In this document: in pieces, positions 46,669-57,014 of the stretch
How positions within the stretch are numbered: position 1 is the stretch's first letter
How the letters are laid out: each line of letters opens with the position of its first letter
Assembly: GCF_021729035.1 (NCBI RefSeq)
Contig: NZ_JAJSAP010000008.1
Location: 104,314-168,313, forward strand
Direction: 5' to 3'
Origin: Microbulbifer sediminum
GTDB taxonomy: Bacteria > Pseudomonadota > Gammaproteobacteria > Pseudomonadales > Cellvibrionaceae
Length of the DNA: 64,000 bases
Position numbers and translations under genes: made by a program
The notes under the pieces: generated by a model
What the model saw: only the letters and a program-made list of their open reading frames with translations
Database searches by the model: none
Told to the model about the DNA's origin: nothing

Positions 46669-47757
46669 TCAGGAATTTGATACCTGGCGGTTGCGGTATT
46701 TCAATGGTAGCCAGAGTTGCTCCGGCCCCATCTCGGCACGTAAATCCCTCAGTTTGACCCCGAGCCCCAGCAGGCGAATGGGTTCGGCACGTTTGTCCCA
46801 GCATTGCTGGAGCAGGTGACGGAACTCGGTAGCGCGGGCTTTCTGGCTTGACCGCTCCTGGGTCATGGTGGAGAAATCGCTGTATTTGACCTTTACCCCT
46901 GCGCCACTGATTTCGTAACGGTCATCCAGTTTCTCCAGCCGTTCCAGTAACCTGATGTAGAGTTCGGACAGCTGTTGCTGCCAGTCATCCAGTGTGGGCA
47001 GGTCCTCATTGAAGGTGCGCTCCACACTCACACTCTTGCGGGAACCATCGCTCTGCACCGGACGGTCGTCGATGCCGCGGCAGAGGTCGTGGAGTCGGCT
47101 GCCAAACTTGCCGAACAACTGGCTGAGCTCGATTCGCGAGTAGTTACGCAGGTCGGCACAGGTACGGATCCCTCGGCGATGCATTTTTTCCGCAGTGACC
47201 CGCCCCACGCCGTGGATCTTCCCCACAGGCAGCCGCAGGACGAACTCATCCACCTGATCGGGCGTAATGACGGTCAGGCCATTGGGTTTTTGCCAGTCGC
47301 TGGCTATTTTGGCCAGGAACTTGTTGGGGGCCACCCCGGCCGAGATAGTGATATGGAGGGAAGATTCCACCCTTTGGCGGATTTCACGGGCAATCAGGGT
47401 GGCGCTGCCCTGGCAATGGTCACTCTCAGTAACGTCAAGATAGGCTTCATCCAGCGACAGCGGTTCTATGGCGTCGCTGTAATCTGAGAAAATTTCCCGT
47501 ATCTGGGCGCTGACCTCCCGATATTTTTTCATATTGCCGGGTACTACAATGAGGTCAGGGCACAGCTTTTTTGCCTGTGAAGAGGGCATGGCGGAGCGGA
47601 CTCCATAACTCCGTGCCTCGTAATTGCAAGTGGAAATCACCCCGCGACGATCACTGGCGCCTCCCACCGCCAGGGGCTTCCCGCGCAAATTGGGATCGTC
47701 CCGCATTTCTACAGAGGCGTAGAAGCAGTCGCAGTCGCAATGGATGATCTTCCTCAT
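46669..47757 (-). CDS. dinB: DNA polymerase IV
   Basis: A Y-family translesion polymerase of 362 residues. The start is KIIHCDCDCFYASVEMRDDP with the first catalytic Asp pair, SLDEAYLDVT carries the second metal site (Asp-Glu), and GVAPNKFLAKIASDWQKPNG and the helix-hairpin-helix KIHGVGRVTAEKMHRRG follow. The little-finger region ends with a C-terminal clamp-binding-like segment (QLWLPL). ATG 47757 places the catalytic segment at residue 6. In many bacteria dinB is under LexA control, but no clear box is visible here. Confidence 0.96.
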   Translation of the reverse strand: MRKIIHCDCDCFYASVEMRDDPNLRGKPLAVGGASDRRGVISTCNYEARSYGVRSAMPSSQAKKLCPDLIVVPGNMKKYREVSAQIREIFSDYSDAIEPLSLDEAYLDVTESDHCQGSATLIAREIRQRVESSLHITISAGVAPNKFLAKIASDWQKPNGLTVITPDQVDEFVLRLPVGKIHGVGRVTAEKMHRRGIRTCADLRNYSRIELSQLFGKFGSRLHDLCRGIDDRPVQSDGSRKSVSVERTFNEDLPTLDDWQQQLSELYIRLLERLEKLDDRYEISGAGVKVKYSDFSTMTQERSSQKARATEFRHLLQQCWDKRAEPIRLLGLGVKLRDLRAEMGPEQLWLPLKYRNRQVSNS

Positions 47758-47843
47758 GCTGGGATTATATACAGCATTGCGGCCAGGCGGGAAGCCTTGA
47801 GTGATTCCTGACCGGCTATTCATGACGCTTTGGGAGATGGACT

Positions 47844-48368
47844 ATGAGCCGCATACCCCTGGTGCAGAGGCCTGCTGACGAAATGGTGGAACAGGTCTTT
47901 GCGGAGATCGAGGATGAGCTGGGTTCGATTCCCAATATGTTTCGAGCCTATGCCAATCACCCGGAAATTCTGCGCCTGAACTGGGAGCGCTTCAAGGTCC
48001 TGATGATGCATGGGTGCCTGTCGGTCCGGCTAAAAGAGAGTATCGCACTGGTGGTGTCTGCGGATAACCGCAATGAATACGGTATAGCGCGGTACAGCGA
48101 ACTCCTGCAGGAGCGAGAAGTGAATCCGCACGAGATCCTGAAAATCCGGCTGGACCCGGATCACGCCCACCTGTCATCCAAGGAGCATGCACTGCTCGCA
48201 TTGGCCCACCGGGCGCATCAGTCGCCGTTCGACCACGGCGAGAAGTTTGTCGATGCTGCAAGGCGCGAGGGCGCCACTGACATGGAAATTGTTGAGGCGC
48301 TGGGCGTCATGGAATTTATGGCCGGTGCCAACCGTTTTCTGGAAGTACTGGATGTGACTCTGGACTAA
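47844..48368 (+). CDS. carboxymuconolactone decarboxylase/AhpD-like protein without active-site cysteines
   Basis: A 174-residue helical protein of the AhpD/peroxidase-related fold: IPLVQRPADEMVEQVFAEIE, GSIPNMFRAYANHPEIL and LSVRLKESIALVVSADNRNE. Where active relatives have CEYC followed by His, this protein reads NEYG followed by Tyr (NEYGIARY). The redox cysteines are therefore missing and peroxidase activity is not expected. It has a CTATGAG start after GGGAGATGGA. It diverges from dinB. Confidence 0.82.
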   Translation: MSRIPLVQRPADEMVEQVFAEIEDELGSIPNMFRAYANHPEILRLNWERFKVLMMHGCLSVRLKESIALVVSADNRNEYGIARYSELLQEREVNPHEILKIRLDPDHAHLSSKEHALLALAHRAHQSPFDHGEKFVDAARREGATDMEIVEALGVMEFMAGANRFLEVLDVTLD

Positions 48369-48539
48369 ACAGAATTTCTCTGCGCAGGGCAGTCTATAAA
48401 ACGGGCGAAAGAAGCTGAGGGAAGCCAACGTTAATAAACAGGTTGGGTACTGCTGCAACCGGGGGGGTGGGCTGGTCGCTATATAGTGCGGGGCTGGAGT
48501 TAGCCGGAGGGCCGAGATTCGACCCTCCAGTAAATGGTG

Positions 48540-48707
48540 TCATTTGGGGGGGCGTCTGCGACCAAAAATCAGGGCCAGTACGAACAGTACCAGGAAGATA
48601 AAGAACAGGATTTTCGCTGCATCCGCAGCGACACCGGCCACGCCGCCGAACCCGAAGAAGGCGGCAATGATCGCAATTACGAAAAATATTATTGCCCATC
48701 GCAACAT
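48540..48707 (-). CDS. DUF1328 small membrane protein (YtjA-like)
   Basis: A 55-residue protein of the DUF1328 family: [20 protein letters not shown], a Gly/Ala turn ([15 protein letters not shown]) and a second hydrophobic helix ending in [15 protein letters not shown] lies before the ATG. It is a widespread small inner-membrane protein of unknown function. The longer frame from 48743 has no suitable ribosome site. Confidence 0.92.
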   Translation of the reverse strand: MLRWAIIFFVIAIIAAFFGFGGVAGVAADAAKILFFIFLVLFVLALIFGRRRPPK

Positions 48708-48878
48708 GGTGAGTCTCCTCTGGTGGCGGGAGAGATTAAGCACTTTGAGCCGGCCGCTCTCGATTGGGCTCAGGCCATCGCGGATGGCTCATGGGCAACA
48801 GTTATAGATTCAACTTTGGCTGTTCACCAGCAATTATGTTCCAGTACGGAAATATGGTGGGCAGGATGGCGTGAATGG

Positions 48879-48905
48879 AAACGGGCCGCTTGGTGCGGCC
48901 CGTTT
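48879..48905 (-). terminator. hairpin downstream of fdxA
   Basis: AAACGGGCCGC (48879-48889) pairs perfectly with GCGGCCCGTTT (48895-48905) around a five-base loop. The T-run after it is poor on the minus strand, so it may be a weak terminator. It lies 33 bases past the fdxA stop. Confidence 0.6.
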
Positions 48906-48938
48906 GGGTGCGGGTTGATGCAGAGTGTCAGGGAATGG

Positions 48939-49262
48939 TTAGCGTTCCAGCTGCTCCAGTTTGCCTTTCTTGCCGTCCCACTCGTCCGCATCCGGCAGGG
49001 GATCCTTTTTCTCGGTGATATTGGGCCACACCTCTGCCAGTTCAGCATTCAGTTCGATGAACTCCTGCTGGTCGTCGGGGACTTCGTCCTCAGAGAAGAT
49101 GGCATTGGCGGGGCACTCGGGCTCGCACAGCGCGCAGTCGATGCATTCGTCCGGGTGGATCACCAGGAAGTTGGGGCCCTCATAGAAACAGTCCACCGGG
49201 CAGACTTCCACACAGTCGGTGTATTTGCACTTGATGCAGTTTTCCCCAATTACGAATGTCAT
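48939..49262 (-). CDS. fdxA: 7Fe ferredoxin FdxA
   Basis: A 107-residue ferredoxin with a 3Fe-4S and a 4Fe-4S cluster. Cluster ligands are seen in [18 protein letters not shown] and [16 protein letters not shown]. The C-terminal extension ([20 protein letters not shown]) is typical of the Azotobacter/Pseudomonas type. ATG 49262 puts the first Cys at residue 9. Its neighbour mutS is the standard partner in this gene order; rpoS, usually next to fdxA, lies about 44 kb away. Confidence 0.97.
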   Translation of the reverse strand: MTFVIGENCIKCKYTDCVEVCPVDCFYEGPNFLVIHPDECIDCALCEPECPANAIFSEDEVPDDQQEFIELNAELAEVWPNITEKKDPLPDADEWDGKKGKLEQLER

Positions 49263-49385
49263 GCTTGTCCCTCGATGAAGCGTCAATTTCCGGGGGCGCC
49301 GGCCCCGGCGGAATTTTGTGAGTTGCGGATTTTAGCAACAACTGGCGCGAATTGTAGTGGGTTTTCAGTCGAATTGGTTGGGTGC

Positions 49386-52082
49386 TTATAACAATTTGCG
49401 CAGCGCGTAGAGCTGTTCCAGGGCCTGGCGCGGGGTCAGGTCATCCGGGTCCAGATCGGCCAGCGCATCCACGGCCGGGTGGCTGGGAGCGCCAAACAGC
49501 TCCGCCTGCATCGGGGATACCGCCTCCGGGGATACCGCCTCCGGGGATACCGCCTCCGGGGATACCGCCTCCGGGGATACCGCCTCCGGGGAATCAGCCA
49601 CACCGGACTTGGGCTCCGGGGCCGTCGCAGGGGCGGGTGCTGGCTCGAATTCTGCCAGTTCGGGGCGCTCGCCGGATTCCAGCGCCTGCAGGCGTTGCCG
49701 GGCCTCCTCCAGCACCTCCCCGGGGATGCCAGCGAGCTTCGCTACCTGTAGGCCGTAGCTCTTGGAAGCGGGTCCTTCCTGGATACGGTGCAGGAAGACA
49801 ATGCTGTCGCCATGCTCGGTGGCGTTGAGGTGGATGTTAGCCGCCTCGGGACAGCGCGCCGGCAGGTCAGTGAGCTCGAAATAGTGGGTGGCAAACAGGG
49901 TAAAGGCACGCACCCGCTCGGCCAGGAAGTGGGCGCAGGCCCAGGCCAGCGACAGGCCATCGTAGGTACTGGTGCCACGCCCGATCTCGTCCATCAGCAC
50001 CAGGCTGTGTTCGCTGGCATTGCGCAGGATATTGGCGGTCTCGGTCATCTCCACCATAAAGGTGGAACGGCCCCCGGCCAGGTCATCGGCGCTGCCGATG
50101 CGGGTAAAGATGCGGTCGAGCATGCCGATGCGGGCGGAATCAGCCGGCACGTAGCTGCCGCAGTGTGCCAGCAGGGCGATCAGGGCTGTCTGGCGCATGT
50201 ACGTGGATTTACCCCCCATGTTGGGGCCGGTAATCACCAGCATCCGACGGTCGTCGCGCAGGTCGATATCATTGGCCACAAATGGGTCGTCCAGCACCTG
50301 CTCCACCACCGGGTGGCGGCCGGCGCTGATATCCAGGCCCGGCTCGGTGTCGAGGGCAGGCCGGCAGAGGCGCAGGTTGTCGGCGCGCTCGGCCAGGCAG
50401 GCCAGGACGTCCAGCTGCGACACGCCGGCGGCGGCCGCCTGCAGCTCCGCCAGGGACTCGTTGAGCTTGACGATCAGCTCCTCGTACAGCGCCTTCTCCC
50501 GTGCCAGGGCGCGGCTCTTGGCCGAGAGGGCCTTGTCCTCGAACTCCTTCAGCTCGGGGGTGATGAAGCGCTCGGCATTCTTGAGAGTCTGGCGGCGGAT
50601 ATACTCGGCCGGCGCCTTGTCGCTCTGGCCGCGGCTGATCTCGATAAAGTAGCCGTGCACCCGGTTGTAGCCCACCTTGAGGGTGGGGATACCGGTGCGC
50701 TCCTTCTCGCGCTGCTCCAGCTGGACCAGGAAGTCGCCGGCGTTCTCGCTGATGGAGCGCAGCTCGTCCAGCTCGCTGTCGTAGCCCTCGGCAATCACGC
50801 CGCCATCGCGAATCACCACCGGCGGGTTCTCGATAATCGCGCGCTCCAGCAGCGCCACGGTCTCCGGCCATTCGCCGATCTCGCGCCCCAGCTCGCGCAG
50901 TAGGGCCGTGTCCATCTCCGCCAGCTGGCGCTGGATCTCCGGGAACTGCGCCAGCGACTGGCCCAGCCGGGCCAGGTCGCGGGGGCGGGCCGAGCGCAGC
51001 GCCAGGCGCCCGAGGATGCGTTCCATATCCCCCACCGGCTTGAGGGCGTCCCGCAGGGGCTCGAAGCCGTAATTCTCCAGCATGGCGCCGATCGCGTCCT
51101 GGCGATTGTTCAGGGTGGTCAGCTGGCGCAGCGGGTTGTTCAGCCAGCGGCGCAGGAGGCGGCTGCCCATGGCGGTCTTGCAGGTATCGAAAACCGACAG
51201 CAGGGTGTTGTCGTCACCGCCCGACAGGTTCAGGTCGATTTCCAGGTTGCGGCGGCTGGCACCGTCCAGCGCCACCGTGTCATCGCTGGTCTCTGTCTGC
51301 AGGCTGCGGATATGGGGTAGCTCGGTACGCTGGGTGTCCCGGGCATACTGCAACAGGCACCCGGCGGCGGTGACGGCAGCCAGCATATGGCTGCAACCGA
51401 ATGCCTCCAGGTCCAGGGTGCCGAACTGCTGGTTCAGTACACGCAGGGCGTTCTCGTGATCGAACTCCCAGGGGGCGCGCCGCCGCATTCCCGCGCGGCG
51501 CTCTATTTCCGCCGGCAGCGCCAGGTCCTCCGGCGCCAGCAGTTCGGCGGGCGCGTGGCGCTGCACCTGTTCCGCGAGTGCCTCTACCGTATCTACCTCC
51601 TGCACCACGAAGCGCCCGGTGGCCAGGTCCAGCAGGGCGAGGCCGTAGCGGTCCCCCAGCCGGGACAGGGCCGCCAGCAGGTTGTCCCGGCGCTCATTCA
51701 GCAGGGCCTCGTCGGTGACCGTGCCCGGGGTGACGATGCGCACCACCTTGCGCTCCACCGGGCCCTTGCTGGTGGCCGGGTCGCCGATCTGCTCGCAGAT
51801 GGCCACGGATACGCCCTGTTTGATCAGCCTTGCCAGGTAGCCGTCTGCCGAATGGTAGGGGATGCCTGCCATCGGGATCGGCTCGCCGCCCGACTTGCCG
51901 CGGGCGGTCAGGGTGACATCCAGGAGCTCTGCCGCTTTCTTGGCATCATCGTAGAAAAGCTCGTAGAAGTCCCCCATCCGGTAAAACACCAGCTCCTGGG
52001 GGTGCTGGGCCTTGATGCGCAGGTACTGCTGCATCATCGGGGTATGTTTGGCGTTATCGGTTGCGGTCGCGGCTTGCGGCAT
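49386..52082 (-). CDS. mutS: DNA mismatch repair protein MutS
   Basis: An 898-residue MutS. The mismatch-binding motif [17 protein letters not shown] is at residues about 33-49 (Phe and Glu that touch the mispair), the Walker A is [16 protein letters not shown], and [18 protein letters not shown] and the His of FATHYFEL complete the ATPase. Near the C terminus a linker contains five copies of SPEAV encoded by a 15-base tandem repeat, followed at once by QAELF, a likely sliding-clamp-binding motif. ATG 52082 is the start; the upstream frame to 52307 runs into the pncC gene region and is not used. It diverges from pncC. Confidence 0.97.
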   Translation of the reverse strand: MPQAATATDNAKHTPMMQQYLRIKAQHPQELVFYRMGDFYELFYDDAKKAAELLDVTLTARGKSGGEPIPMAGIPYHSADGYLARLIKQGVSVAICEQIGDPATSKGPVERKVVRIVTPGTVTDEALLNERRDNLLAALSRLGDRYGLALLDLATGRFVVQEVDTVEALAEQVQRHAPAELLAPEDLALPAEIERRAGMRRRAPWEFDHENALRVLNQQFGTLDLEAFGCSHMLAAVTAAGCLLQYARDTQRTELPHIRSLQTETSDDTVALDGASRRNLEIDLNLSGGDDNTLLSVFDTCKTAMGSRLLRRWLNNPLRQLTTLNNRQDAIGAMLENYGFEPLRDALKPVGDMERILGRLALRSARPRDLARLGQSLAQFPEIQRQLAEMDTALLRELGREIGEWPETVALLERAIIENPPVVIRDGGVIAEGYDSELDELRSISENAGDFLVQLEQREKERTGIPTLKVGYNRVHGYFIEISRGQSDKAPAEYIRRQTLKNAERFITPELKEFEDKALSAKSRALAREKALYEELIVKLNESLAELQAAAAGVSQLDVLACLAERADNLRLCRPALDTEPGLDISAGRHPVVEQVLDDPFVANDIDLRDDRRMLVITGPNMGGKSTYMRQTALIALLAHCGSYVPADSARIGMLDRIFTRIGSADDLAGGRSTFMVEMTETANILRNASEHSLVLMDEIGRGTSTYDGLSLAWACAHFLAERVRAFTLFATHYFELTDLPARCPEAANIHLNATEHGDSIVFLHRIQEGPASKSYGLQVAKLAGIPGEVLEEARQRLQALESGERPELAEFEPAPAPATAPEPKSGVADSPEAVSPEAVSPEAVSPEAVSPEAVSPMQAELFGAPSHPAVDALADLDPDDLTPRQALEQLYALRKLL
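49521..49595. repeat. five 15-base tandem repeats within mutS
   Basis: CGCCTCCGGGGATAC is repeated five times (starts 49521, 49536, 49551, 49566, 49581; the last copy diverges at its end). On the coding strand each unit gives SPEAV. The copies are nearly identical in DNA, so the array is young and likely variable in copy number; every change of one unit keeps the frame. Confidence 0.95.
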
Positions 52083-52173
52083 GGGGCGTACTTCTTGTCC
52101 GTTTCTGGTTGGATTTTGCCGGGGTCCGGGGCAAGGCGCTATTCTACCGAGTCGGGTAGCAAGGAATAAACAG

Positions 52174-52683
52174 ATGACGGATATTTCAGTACTGGCGCAG
52201 CAGCTTGGTGAAGAATTGCACAAGAGGGGCTGGAAGGCGACGGCTGCCGAGTCCTGCACCGGCGGCGCCATCGCCGCGGCTATTACGTCGGTGGCGGGTG
52301 CCAGCAACTGGTTCGAGGGCTCGGTGGTCAGCTATGCCAACTGGGTCAAGCGCGAGCTGCTTTCGGTTTCCGGGGAAGACCTGGAGGAACTGGGGGCCGT
52401 GAGTGAAGAGGTGGCCCGGCAGATGGCCAGTGGAGTGCTGGGGCTGATGGATTCCAATGTGGCTGTGGCTGTCACTGGAATCGCTGGCCCGGATGGCGGC
52501 ACCGAGGAGAAGCCGGTTGGCACCGTCTGGATTGCGGTGGCTCACTCGGAAGGCCAGGAGCCGGTTACCATCGACGCCAGTTGCTTTCACTTCGAGGGCG
52601 ACCGCGCCGCGGTGCAGCAGCAGACCGTGGCCGAGGCGCTGCGGGAAATGCTGGCACTGGTGCGGGAGCACTCGGAAGATTGA
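52174..52683 (+). CDS. pncC: nicotinamide-nucleotide amidohydrolase (CinA C-terminal domain)
   Basis: PncC deamidates nicotinamide mononucleotide in NAD recycling. The 169-residue protein is the stand-alone CinA C-terminal domain: [58 protein letters not shown], and [36 protein letters not shown] precedes ATG 52174. It lies just upstream of recA as in pseudomonads. Confidence 0.95.
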   Translation: MTDISVLAQQLGEELHKRGWKATAAESCTGGAIAAAITSVAGASNWFEGSVVSYANWVKRELLSVSGEDLEELGAVSEEVARQMASGVLGLMDSNVAVAVTGIAGPDGGTEEKPVGTVWIAVAHSEGQEPVTIDASCFHFEGDRAAVQQQTVAEALREMLALVREHSED

Positions 52684-52686
52684 TTA

Positions 52687-52702
52687 CTGGTTGCTTATAC
52701 AG
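52687..52702 (+). promoter_or_regulatory. LexA box of recA
   Basis: CTGGTTGCTTATACAG has the CTG-N10-CAG form of gammaproteobacterial SOS boxes and lies 56 bases before the recA start. It starts three bases after the pncC stop. Confidence 0.88.
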
Positions 52703-52758
52703 TAATCCTTCGTTAAGCTTGCCCACAATCAACAACGCTTAAGTACATGGGAAAGGTC

Positions 52759-53796
52759 ATGGATTCCAACAAAGACAAGGCATTGCAGGCGGCGCTGTCT
52801 CAGATCGAGCGCCAGTTCGGCAAGGGTACCGTTATGCGTATGGGGGACAAGGAGCGCGAGCGCATTCCCGCGATCTCCACCGGTTCCCTGGGCCTGGATG
52901 TTGCCCTCGGCATCGGCGGCTTACCGCGCGGCCGTATCGTGGAGATCTATGGTCCGGAATCCTCCGGTAAGACCACCCTGACACTGCAGGTTATTGCCGA
53001 GGCCCAGCGCAAGGGCGGCACCTGTGCTTTTGTCGACGCGGAGCACGCGCTGGACCCGATCTATGCCGAGAAGCTGGGTGTCAATGTAGACGAGCTGATC
53101 GTCTCCCAGCCGGATACCGGTGAGCAGGCGCTGGAAGTGGCCGACATGCTGGTGCGCTCCGGTGCTGTCGATGTACTGATTGTCGACTCGGTTGCGGCCC
53201 TGACCCCGCGTGCCGAGATCGAGGGCGAAATGGGCGATTCCCACGTAGGCCTGCAGGCGCGCCTGATGTCCCAGGCCCTGCGCAAACTGACCGGTAACAT
53301 CAAGAATACCAACACCCTGTGTGTATTCATTAACCAGATCCGCATGAAGATCGGCGTGATGTTCGGCTCCCCGGAAACCACCACCGGCGGTAACGCACTC
53401 AAATTCTATTCCTCCGTGCGCCTGGATATCCGTCGCATTGGTTCCGTCAAGGAAGGCGATGAAGTGGTCGGTAACGAAACCCGGGTGAAGGTGGTCAAGA
53501 ACAAGGTGGCTCCGCCGTTCAAGCAGACCGAGTTCCAGATCATGTATGGCCAGGGGATCAACCTGCTGGGCGAGATTATTGATTACGGCGTCAAGCATGG
53601 GCTGGTCGACAAGGCGGGTGCCTGGTACAGCTACAAGGGCGACAAGATCGGCCAGGGCAAGGCCAATGCGGTCAAGTTCCTGAAAGAGAACCAGGGTATC
53701 CGCGACGAGATCGAGGGACAGCTACGCGCCCAGCTGCTGGGCGACCTGGTGCCGGCCAAGCCGGAACCCGAGACAGCGGAAGCGCCGGAAGAGTAA
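52759..53796 (+). CDS. recA: recombinase RecA
   Basis: RecA forms filaments on single-stranded DNA, drives strand exchange and triggers LexA cleavage. The 345-residue protein has [18 protein letters not shown], Walker [14 protein letters not shown], the DALRPLxTRAEI-type region [19 protein letters not shown], loop 2 [22 protein letters not shown] and an acidic tail ([12 protein letters not shown]). I chose the ATG at 52759 (MDSNKDKAL); one at 52747 adds four residues. A LexA box lies upstream and recX follows at 12 bases. Confidence 0.98.
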   Translation: MDSNKDKALQAALSQIERQFGKGTVMRMGDKERERIPAISTGSLGLDVALGIGGLPRGRIVEIYGPESSGKTTLTLQVIAEAQRKGGTCAFVDAEHALDPIYAEKLGVNVDELIVSQPDTGEQALEVADMLVRSGAVDVLIVDSVAALTPRAEIEGEMGDSHVGLQARLMSQALRKLTGNIKNTNTLCVFINQIRMKIGVMFGSPETTTGGNALKFYSSVRLDIRRIGSVKEGDEVVGNETRVKVVKNKVAPPFKQTEFQIMYGQGINLLGEIIDYGVKHGLVDKAGAWYSYKGDKIGQGKANAVKFLKENQGIRDEIEGQLRAQLLGDLVPAKPEPETAEAPEE

Positions 53797-53808
53797 TTCC
53801 AGCCGCCC

Positions 53809-54288
53809 GTGTTCTCCTCTGACGATACGGCTCAGGCGCTGTTCACTGCAGCGCTTGACCTGCTGGCGCGCCGGGAGCACTCCTGCCACGAACTGCGGCA
53901 GAAACTCTCGGCGCGCTTCCCCTCCGCAGATTTCGAGGCGCTGTTCGGGCGCCTGCACGAACTCAACTACCAGTCCGACCAGCGCTTCGCCGAAGTGTTT
54001 GCCCGCTCGCGCGTGCAGCGCGGTCAGGGGCCCCTGCGCATCCGTCGAGACCTGCAACAGCGGGGGATCGACAGCGCCCTGGCCGGCTCTGCCCTCGACC
54101 AGCTTGAGGCGGACTGGTACCAGCTGGCGGCGGAGACCCTGCAGCGCAAGTTCCGACGCCCCATCAGCGATGCATTACCGCGCGACCAGCAGCTGAAAGA
54201 GCGCGCACGGCGCCAGCGCTACCTTGCCTACCGCGGTTTCCCCGCGGACGCCATCCAGTATGCCCTGGAGGCGGAACTTTTCTCCTGA
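53809..54288 (+). CDS. recX: RecA regulator RecX
   Basis: RecX caps RecA filaments and limits recombination. The 159-residue helical protein has the three-repeat RecX pattern: LLARREHSCHELRQKLSARF, LNYQSDQRFAEVFARSRVQRGQGPLRIRRDLQQRG, and RQRYLAYRGFPADAIQYAL. The GTG at 53809 is 12 bases after recA, so expression is probably by read-through from recA. Confidence 0.95.
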   Translation: MFSSDDTAQALFTAALDLLARREHSCHELRQKLSARFPSADFEALFGRLHELNYQSDQRFAEVFARSRVQRGQGPLRIRRDLQQRGIDSALAGSALDQLEADWYQLAAETLQRKFRRPISDALPRDQQLKERARRQRYLAYRGFPADAIQYALEAELFS

Positions 54289-54328
54289 GCCTGTATACTG
54301 CGGGAAAAGATAAGAGTAAGGAGCCCCC

Positions 54329-55807
54329 GTGATTCTGTCAGTCGATCAGGGCACCACCGGAACCACCGCCTTTGTCTTCGATTCCCAGGGCCGCCTGTTA
54401 GGCCGCAGCTATTCCGAATTTCCCCAGTATTACCCCCGTCCCGGTTGGGTAGAGCACAATGCCAGCGAGATCTGGCAGGTAACCCTCCGTGTGTGCGGGG
54501 CGGCCCTCGAGCGCGCTGGTGTCGAAGCCTCGCAGCTGTCCGCTATCGGTATCACCAACCAGCGCGAGACCACGGTACTTTGGGATCGCGAGACTGGCGA
54601 GCCTGTTTGCCCGGCCATCGTGTGGCAGTGTCGCCGTTCCGCCGATATCTGCCGGGAGCTGGAGCAGGCGGGCAGGGCGGACTGGCTGCGGGAGAAGACA
54701 GGCCTGGTGCTCGATGCTTATTTTTCCGCCAGCAAGCTGCAATGGCTGTTTCGCGCCAATCCCGGGCTGCTGGAACGGGCCCGGGCCGGGGAGCTGGCCT
54801 TCGGGACGATAGACAGCTGGCTGATCTGGAAAATGACCGGTGGCCGAGCGCACCTCACAGACCATACCAACGCCAGCCGAACGTTGCTTTACAGCCTCGA
54901 GCGGCGTGACTGGGATCCCCAACTGCTGGAGCTGTTTGGCTGCCCGGACGCCATCCTGCCCGAAATCAGGCCGTCCGCCGGGCACTTCGCCAATACTGAC
55001 CCGGCGTCCTTTCTGGGCGCGGAGGTGCCGATCACCGGTGTGGCCGGGGACCAGCAGGCCTCCCTGTTCGGCCACGGCTGCACCGTGCCGGGGGCGATCA
55101 AGAACACCTACGGCACCGGATGCTTCATGCTCGCCTACGCGGGCGAGGACCGGCCCCCGGCTCCCACTGGCCTGCTCACCACCATTGCCTGCGATGCGGG
55201 CGGCGCGCCGGCCTACGCTCTGGAGGGGGCCGTGTTCAATGCGGGCTCGGCGGTGCAGTGGCTGCGGGATGACATGGGGCTCATCCAGCAGGCGGCGGAC
55301 ACCGAGAGCATCGCGCGCCAGGTGCCCGATACCCGCGGCGTATACCTGGTGCCGGCATTCAGCGGCCTCGGTGCGCCGCACTGGGATCCCACCGCGCGGG
55401 GCATGATCTGCGGCCTGAGTCGCGGCACCGGCCGGGATGAGCTGGTGCGAGCCACCCTGGAGTCCATCGCCTACCAGAGTGATGACCTGGCGCGGTTGAT
55501 GGCTGATGCGCTTGGAGTGGAAATCAACCGGTTACGAGTGGATGGTGGTGCGGCGGCCAATGATTTCCTGATGCAGTTCCAGTCCGATATCTCCAGCGCC
55601 CGGGTGGAAAGACCGCGCCAGATCGAGTCAACGGCAGTGGGGGCGGCGCTGCTGGCGGGGTTGGGTGCGGGCATCTGGGAGAGCGGGGCCTTGCCGGAGT
55701 CTCTGCTGGAGATTGAGCGGGACTTCGTGCCGCAGATGAGCGCCCACAAGCGGGAGGAACTGTTGGAGGGCTGGCGTCGGGCGGTGTCTGCCTGCCGCAC
55801 TTTCTGA
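54329..55807 (+). CDS. glpK: glycerol kinase
   Basis: GlpK phosphorylates glycerol to glycerol 3-phosphate. The 492-residue FGGY-family kinase begins LSVDQGTTGTTAFVFDSQGR, with GITNQRETTVLWDRETGEPV, WLIWKMTGGRAHLTDHTNAS, GVAGDQQASLFGHGC and YGTGCFMLAYAG, then the C-terminal half LRVDGGAAANDFLMQFQSDI. The GTG start follows TAAGGAGCCCCC. No glpF or glpD is visible alongside. Confidence 0.96.
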   Translation: MILSVDQGTTGTTAFVFDSQGRLLGRSYSEFPQYYPRPGWVEHNASEIWQVTLRVCGAALERAGVEASQLSAIGITNQRETTVLWDRETGEPVCPAIVWQCRRSADICRELEQAGRADWLREKTGLVLDAYFSASKLQWLFRANPGLLERARAGELAFGTIDSWLIWKMTGGRAHLTDHTNASRTLLYSLERRDWDPQLLELFGCPDAILPEIRPSAGHFANTDPASFLGAEVPITGVAGDQQASLFGHGCTVPGAIKNTYGTGCFMLAYAGEDRPPAPTGLLTTIACDAGGAPAYALEGAVFNAGSAVQWLRDDMGLIQQAADTESIARQVPDTRGVYLVPAFSGLGAPHWDPTARGMICGLSRGTGRDELVRATLESIAYQSDDLARLMADALGVEINRLRVDGGAAANDFLMQFQSDISSARVERPRQIESTAVGAALLAGLGAGIWESGALPESLLEIERDFVPQMSAHKREELLEGWRRAVSACRTF

Positions 55808-55904
55808 CGGGCGGTCGAACGGCTGCGGCGGCATACTGCCGCCGCTCCCGCCGAAAATGCCTATCCTCAAGTCTGTGATGAACCGGAGACGGGAGGTATT
55901 CAGC

Positions 55905-56915
55905 GTGGGTATCAGTGACGACCTGCAGGCAACTATCGCGGATATGGTGGACGGGCGCCGGGGGATCCTCGCCGCGGACGAGAGCTCGGGGACCATCGCC
56001 AAACGATTTGACGCGGTGGGGGTGGAGTCGACGGAAGAGCATCGCCGCTTTTACCGCTCCCTGCTGCTGGATACCGAGGGATTGGGGCAGTATGTCAGCG
56101 GTGTCATCCTGTTCGAGGAGACCCTGGGGCAGAAAAACGGCGATGGCCGCCTCCTCCCGCATGTTGCGGCGGAGCAGGGGATAGTTCCCGGCATCAAGGT
56201 GGACAAGGGCAAGGGCCCCCTGGCCGGCGCTCCCGGTGACCTGATCACCTTTGGCCTCGATGGCCTGGAGGCGCGCCTGCAGGGCTACCGCGAACAGGGT
56301 GCCCGGTTCGCCAAATGGCGCGAGGTGTACCCGATAAGCCCGCATAACCCCGCCCGGCTGGGACTGACTGCCAATGCCGAGATGCTGGCCCGTTATGCAG
56401 CGGTGTGCCAGGGCTGTGGGGTGGTACCGATCGTTGAACCCGAGGTGCTGATGGACGGTGACCACAGTATCGAGCGCAGTGCAGAGGTGAACGAGGCGGT
56501 GTGGCACGAGGTATTCCATGCTTTACACCGGCACGGCGTGGTACTGGAGCTGATGATCCTGAAACCCAGCATGGTTACGCCCGGGAAAGACTGTGCCAAG
56601 GCGCCCCCGGAGCAGGTGGCCGAATACACCATGCGGAGTCTCCGCCGCGGGGTGCCGGCCGCAGTGCCGAGCATCAATTTCCTCTCCGGTGGCCAGGGCC
56701 CGGAAGAGGCCACAGCGAACCTTAATGCACTCAACCAGTTATGGCATGCTCCCTGGCAGCTGAGTTTTTCCTATGGGCGCGCGTTACAGGAACCGGCGCT
56801 GAAAGCCTGGCAGGGTGAGAGCGGCAATGCCGGTGCTGCCCAGGCCGCCCTGCTCAAGCGCGCCCGGCTGAACCACCTGGCGATGCTCGGCGAGTACCAG
56901 GAGTCCATGGAGTAG
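55905..56915 (+). CDS. class I fructose-bisphosphate aldolase
   Basis: It splits fructose 1,6-bisphosphate via a Schiff base. The 336-residue protein is of the animal/plant-like class I type: RRGILAADESSGTIAKRF, GVILFEETLGQ, PGIKVDKGKGPLAG, the Glu of PIVEPEVLMDGDHSI, the Schiff-base Lys in LELMILKPSMVTPG and PSINFLSGGQGPEEATANLN. I chose GTG 55905, which follows GGGAGG at eight bases; ATG 55857 would add 16 residues. The C-terminal Tyr of the eukaryotic enzyme is not present (ends YQESME). Confidence 0.93.
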   Translation: MGISDDLQATIADMVDGRRGILAADESSGTIAKRFDAVGVESTEEHRRFYRSLLLDTEGLGQYVSGVILFEETLGQKNGDGRLLPHVAAEQGIVPGIKVDKGKGPLAGAPGDLITFGLDGLEARLQGYREQGARFAKWREVYPISPHNPARLGLTANAEMLARYAAVCQGCGVVPIVEPEVLMDGDHSIERSAEVNEAVWHEVFHALHRHGVVLELMILKPSMVTPGKDCAKAPPEQVAEYTMRSLRRGVPAAVPSINFLSGGQGPEEATANLNALNQLWHAPWQLSFSYGRALQEPALKAWQGESGNAGAAQAALLKRARLNHLAMLGEYQESME

Positions 56916-57014
56916 GGGGCGTAGCGGCGCTGTCGCCGCGCAAACATGCCCGGACACGGTAGAGGCTGCACGGACATCACTGCAAAATAACAATAAGGTA
57001 GCGAGGAGAGAGAC

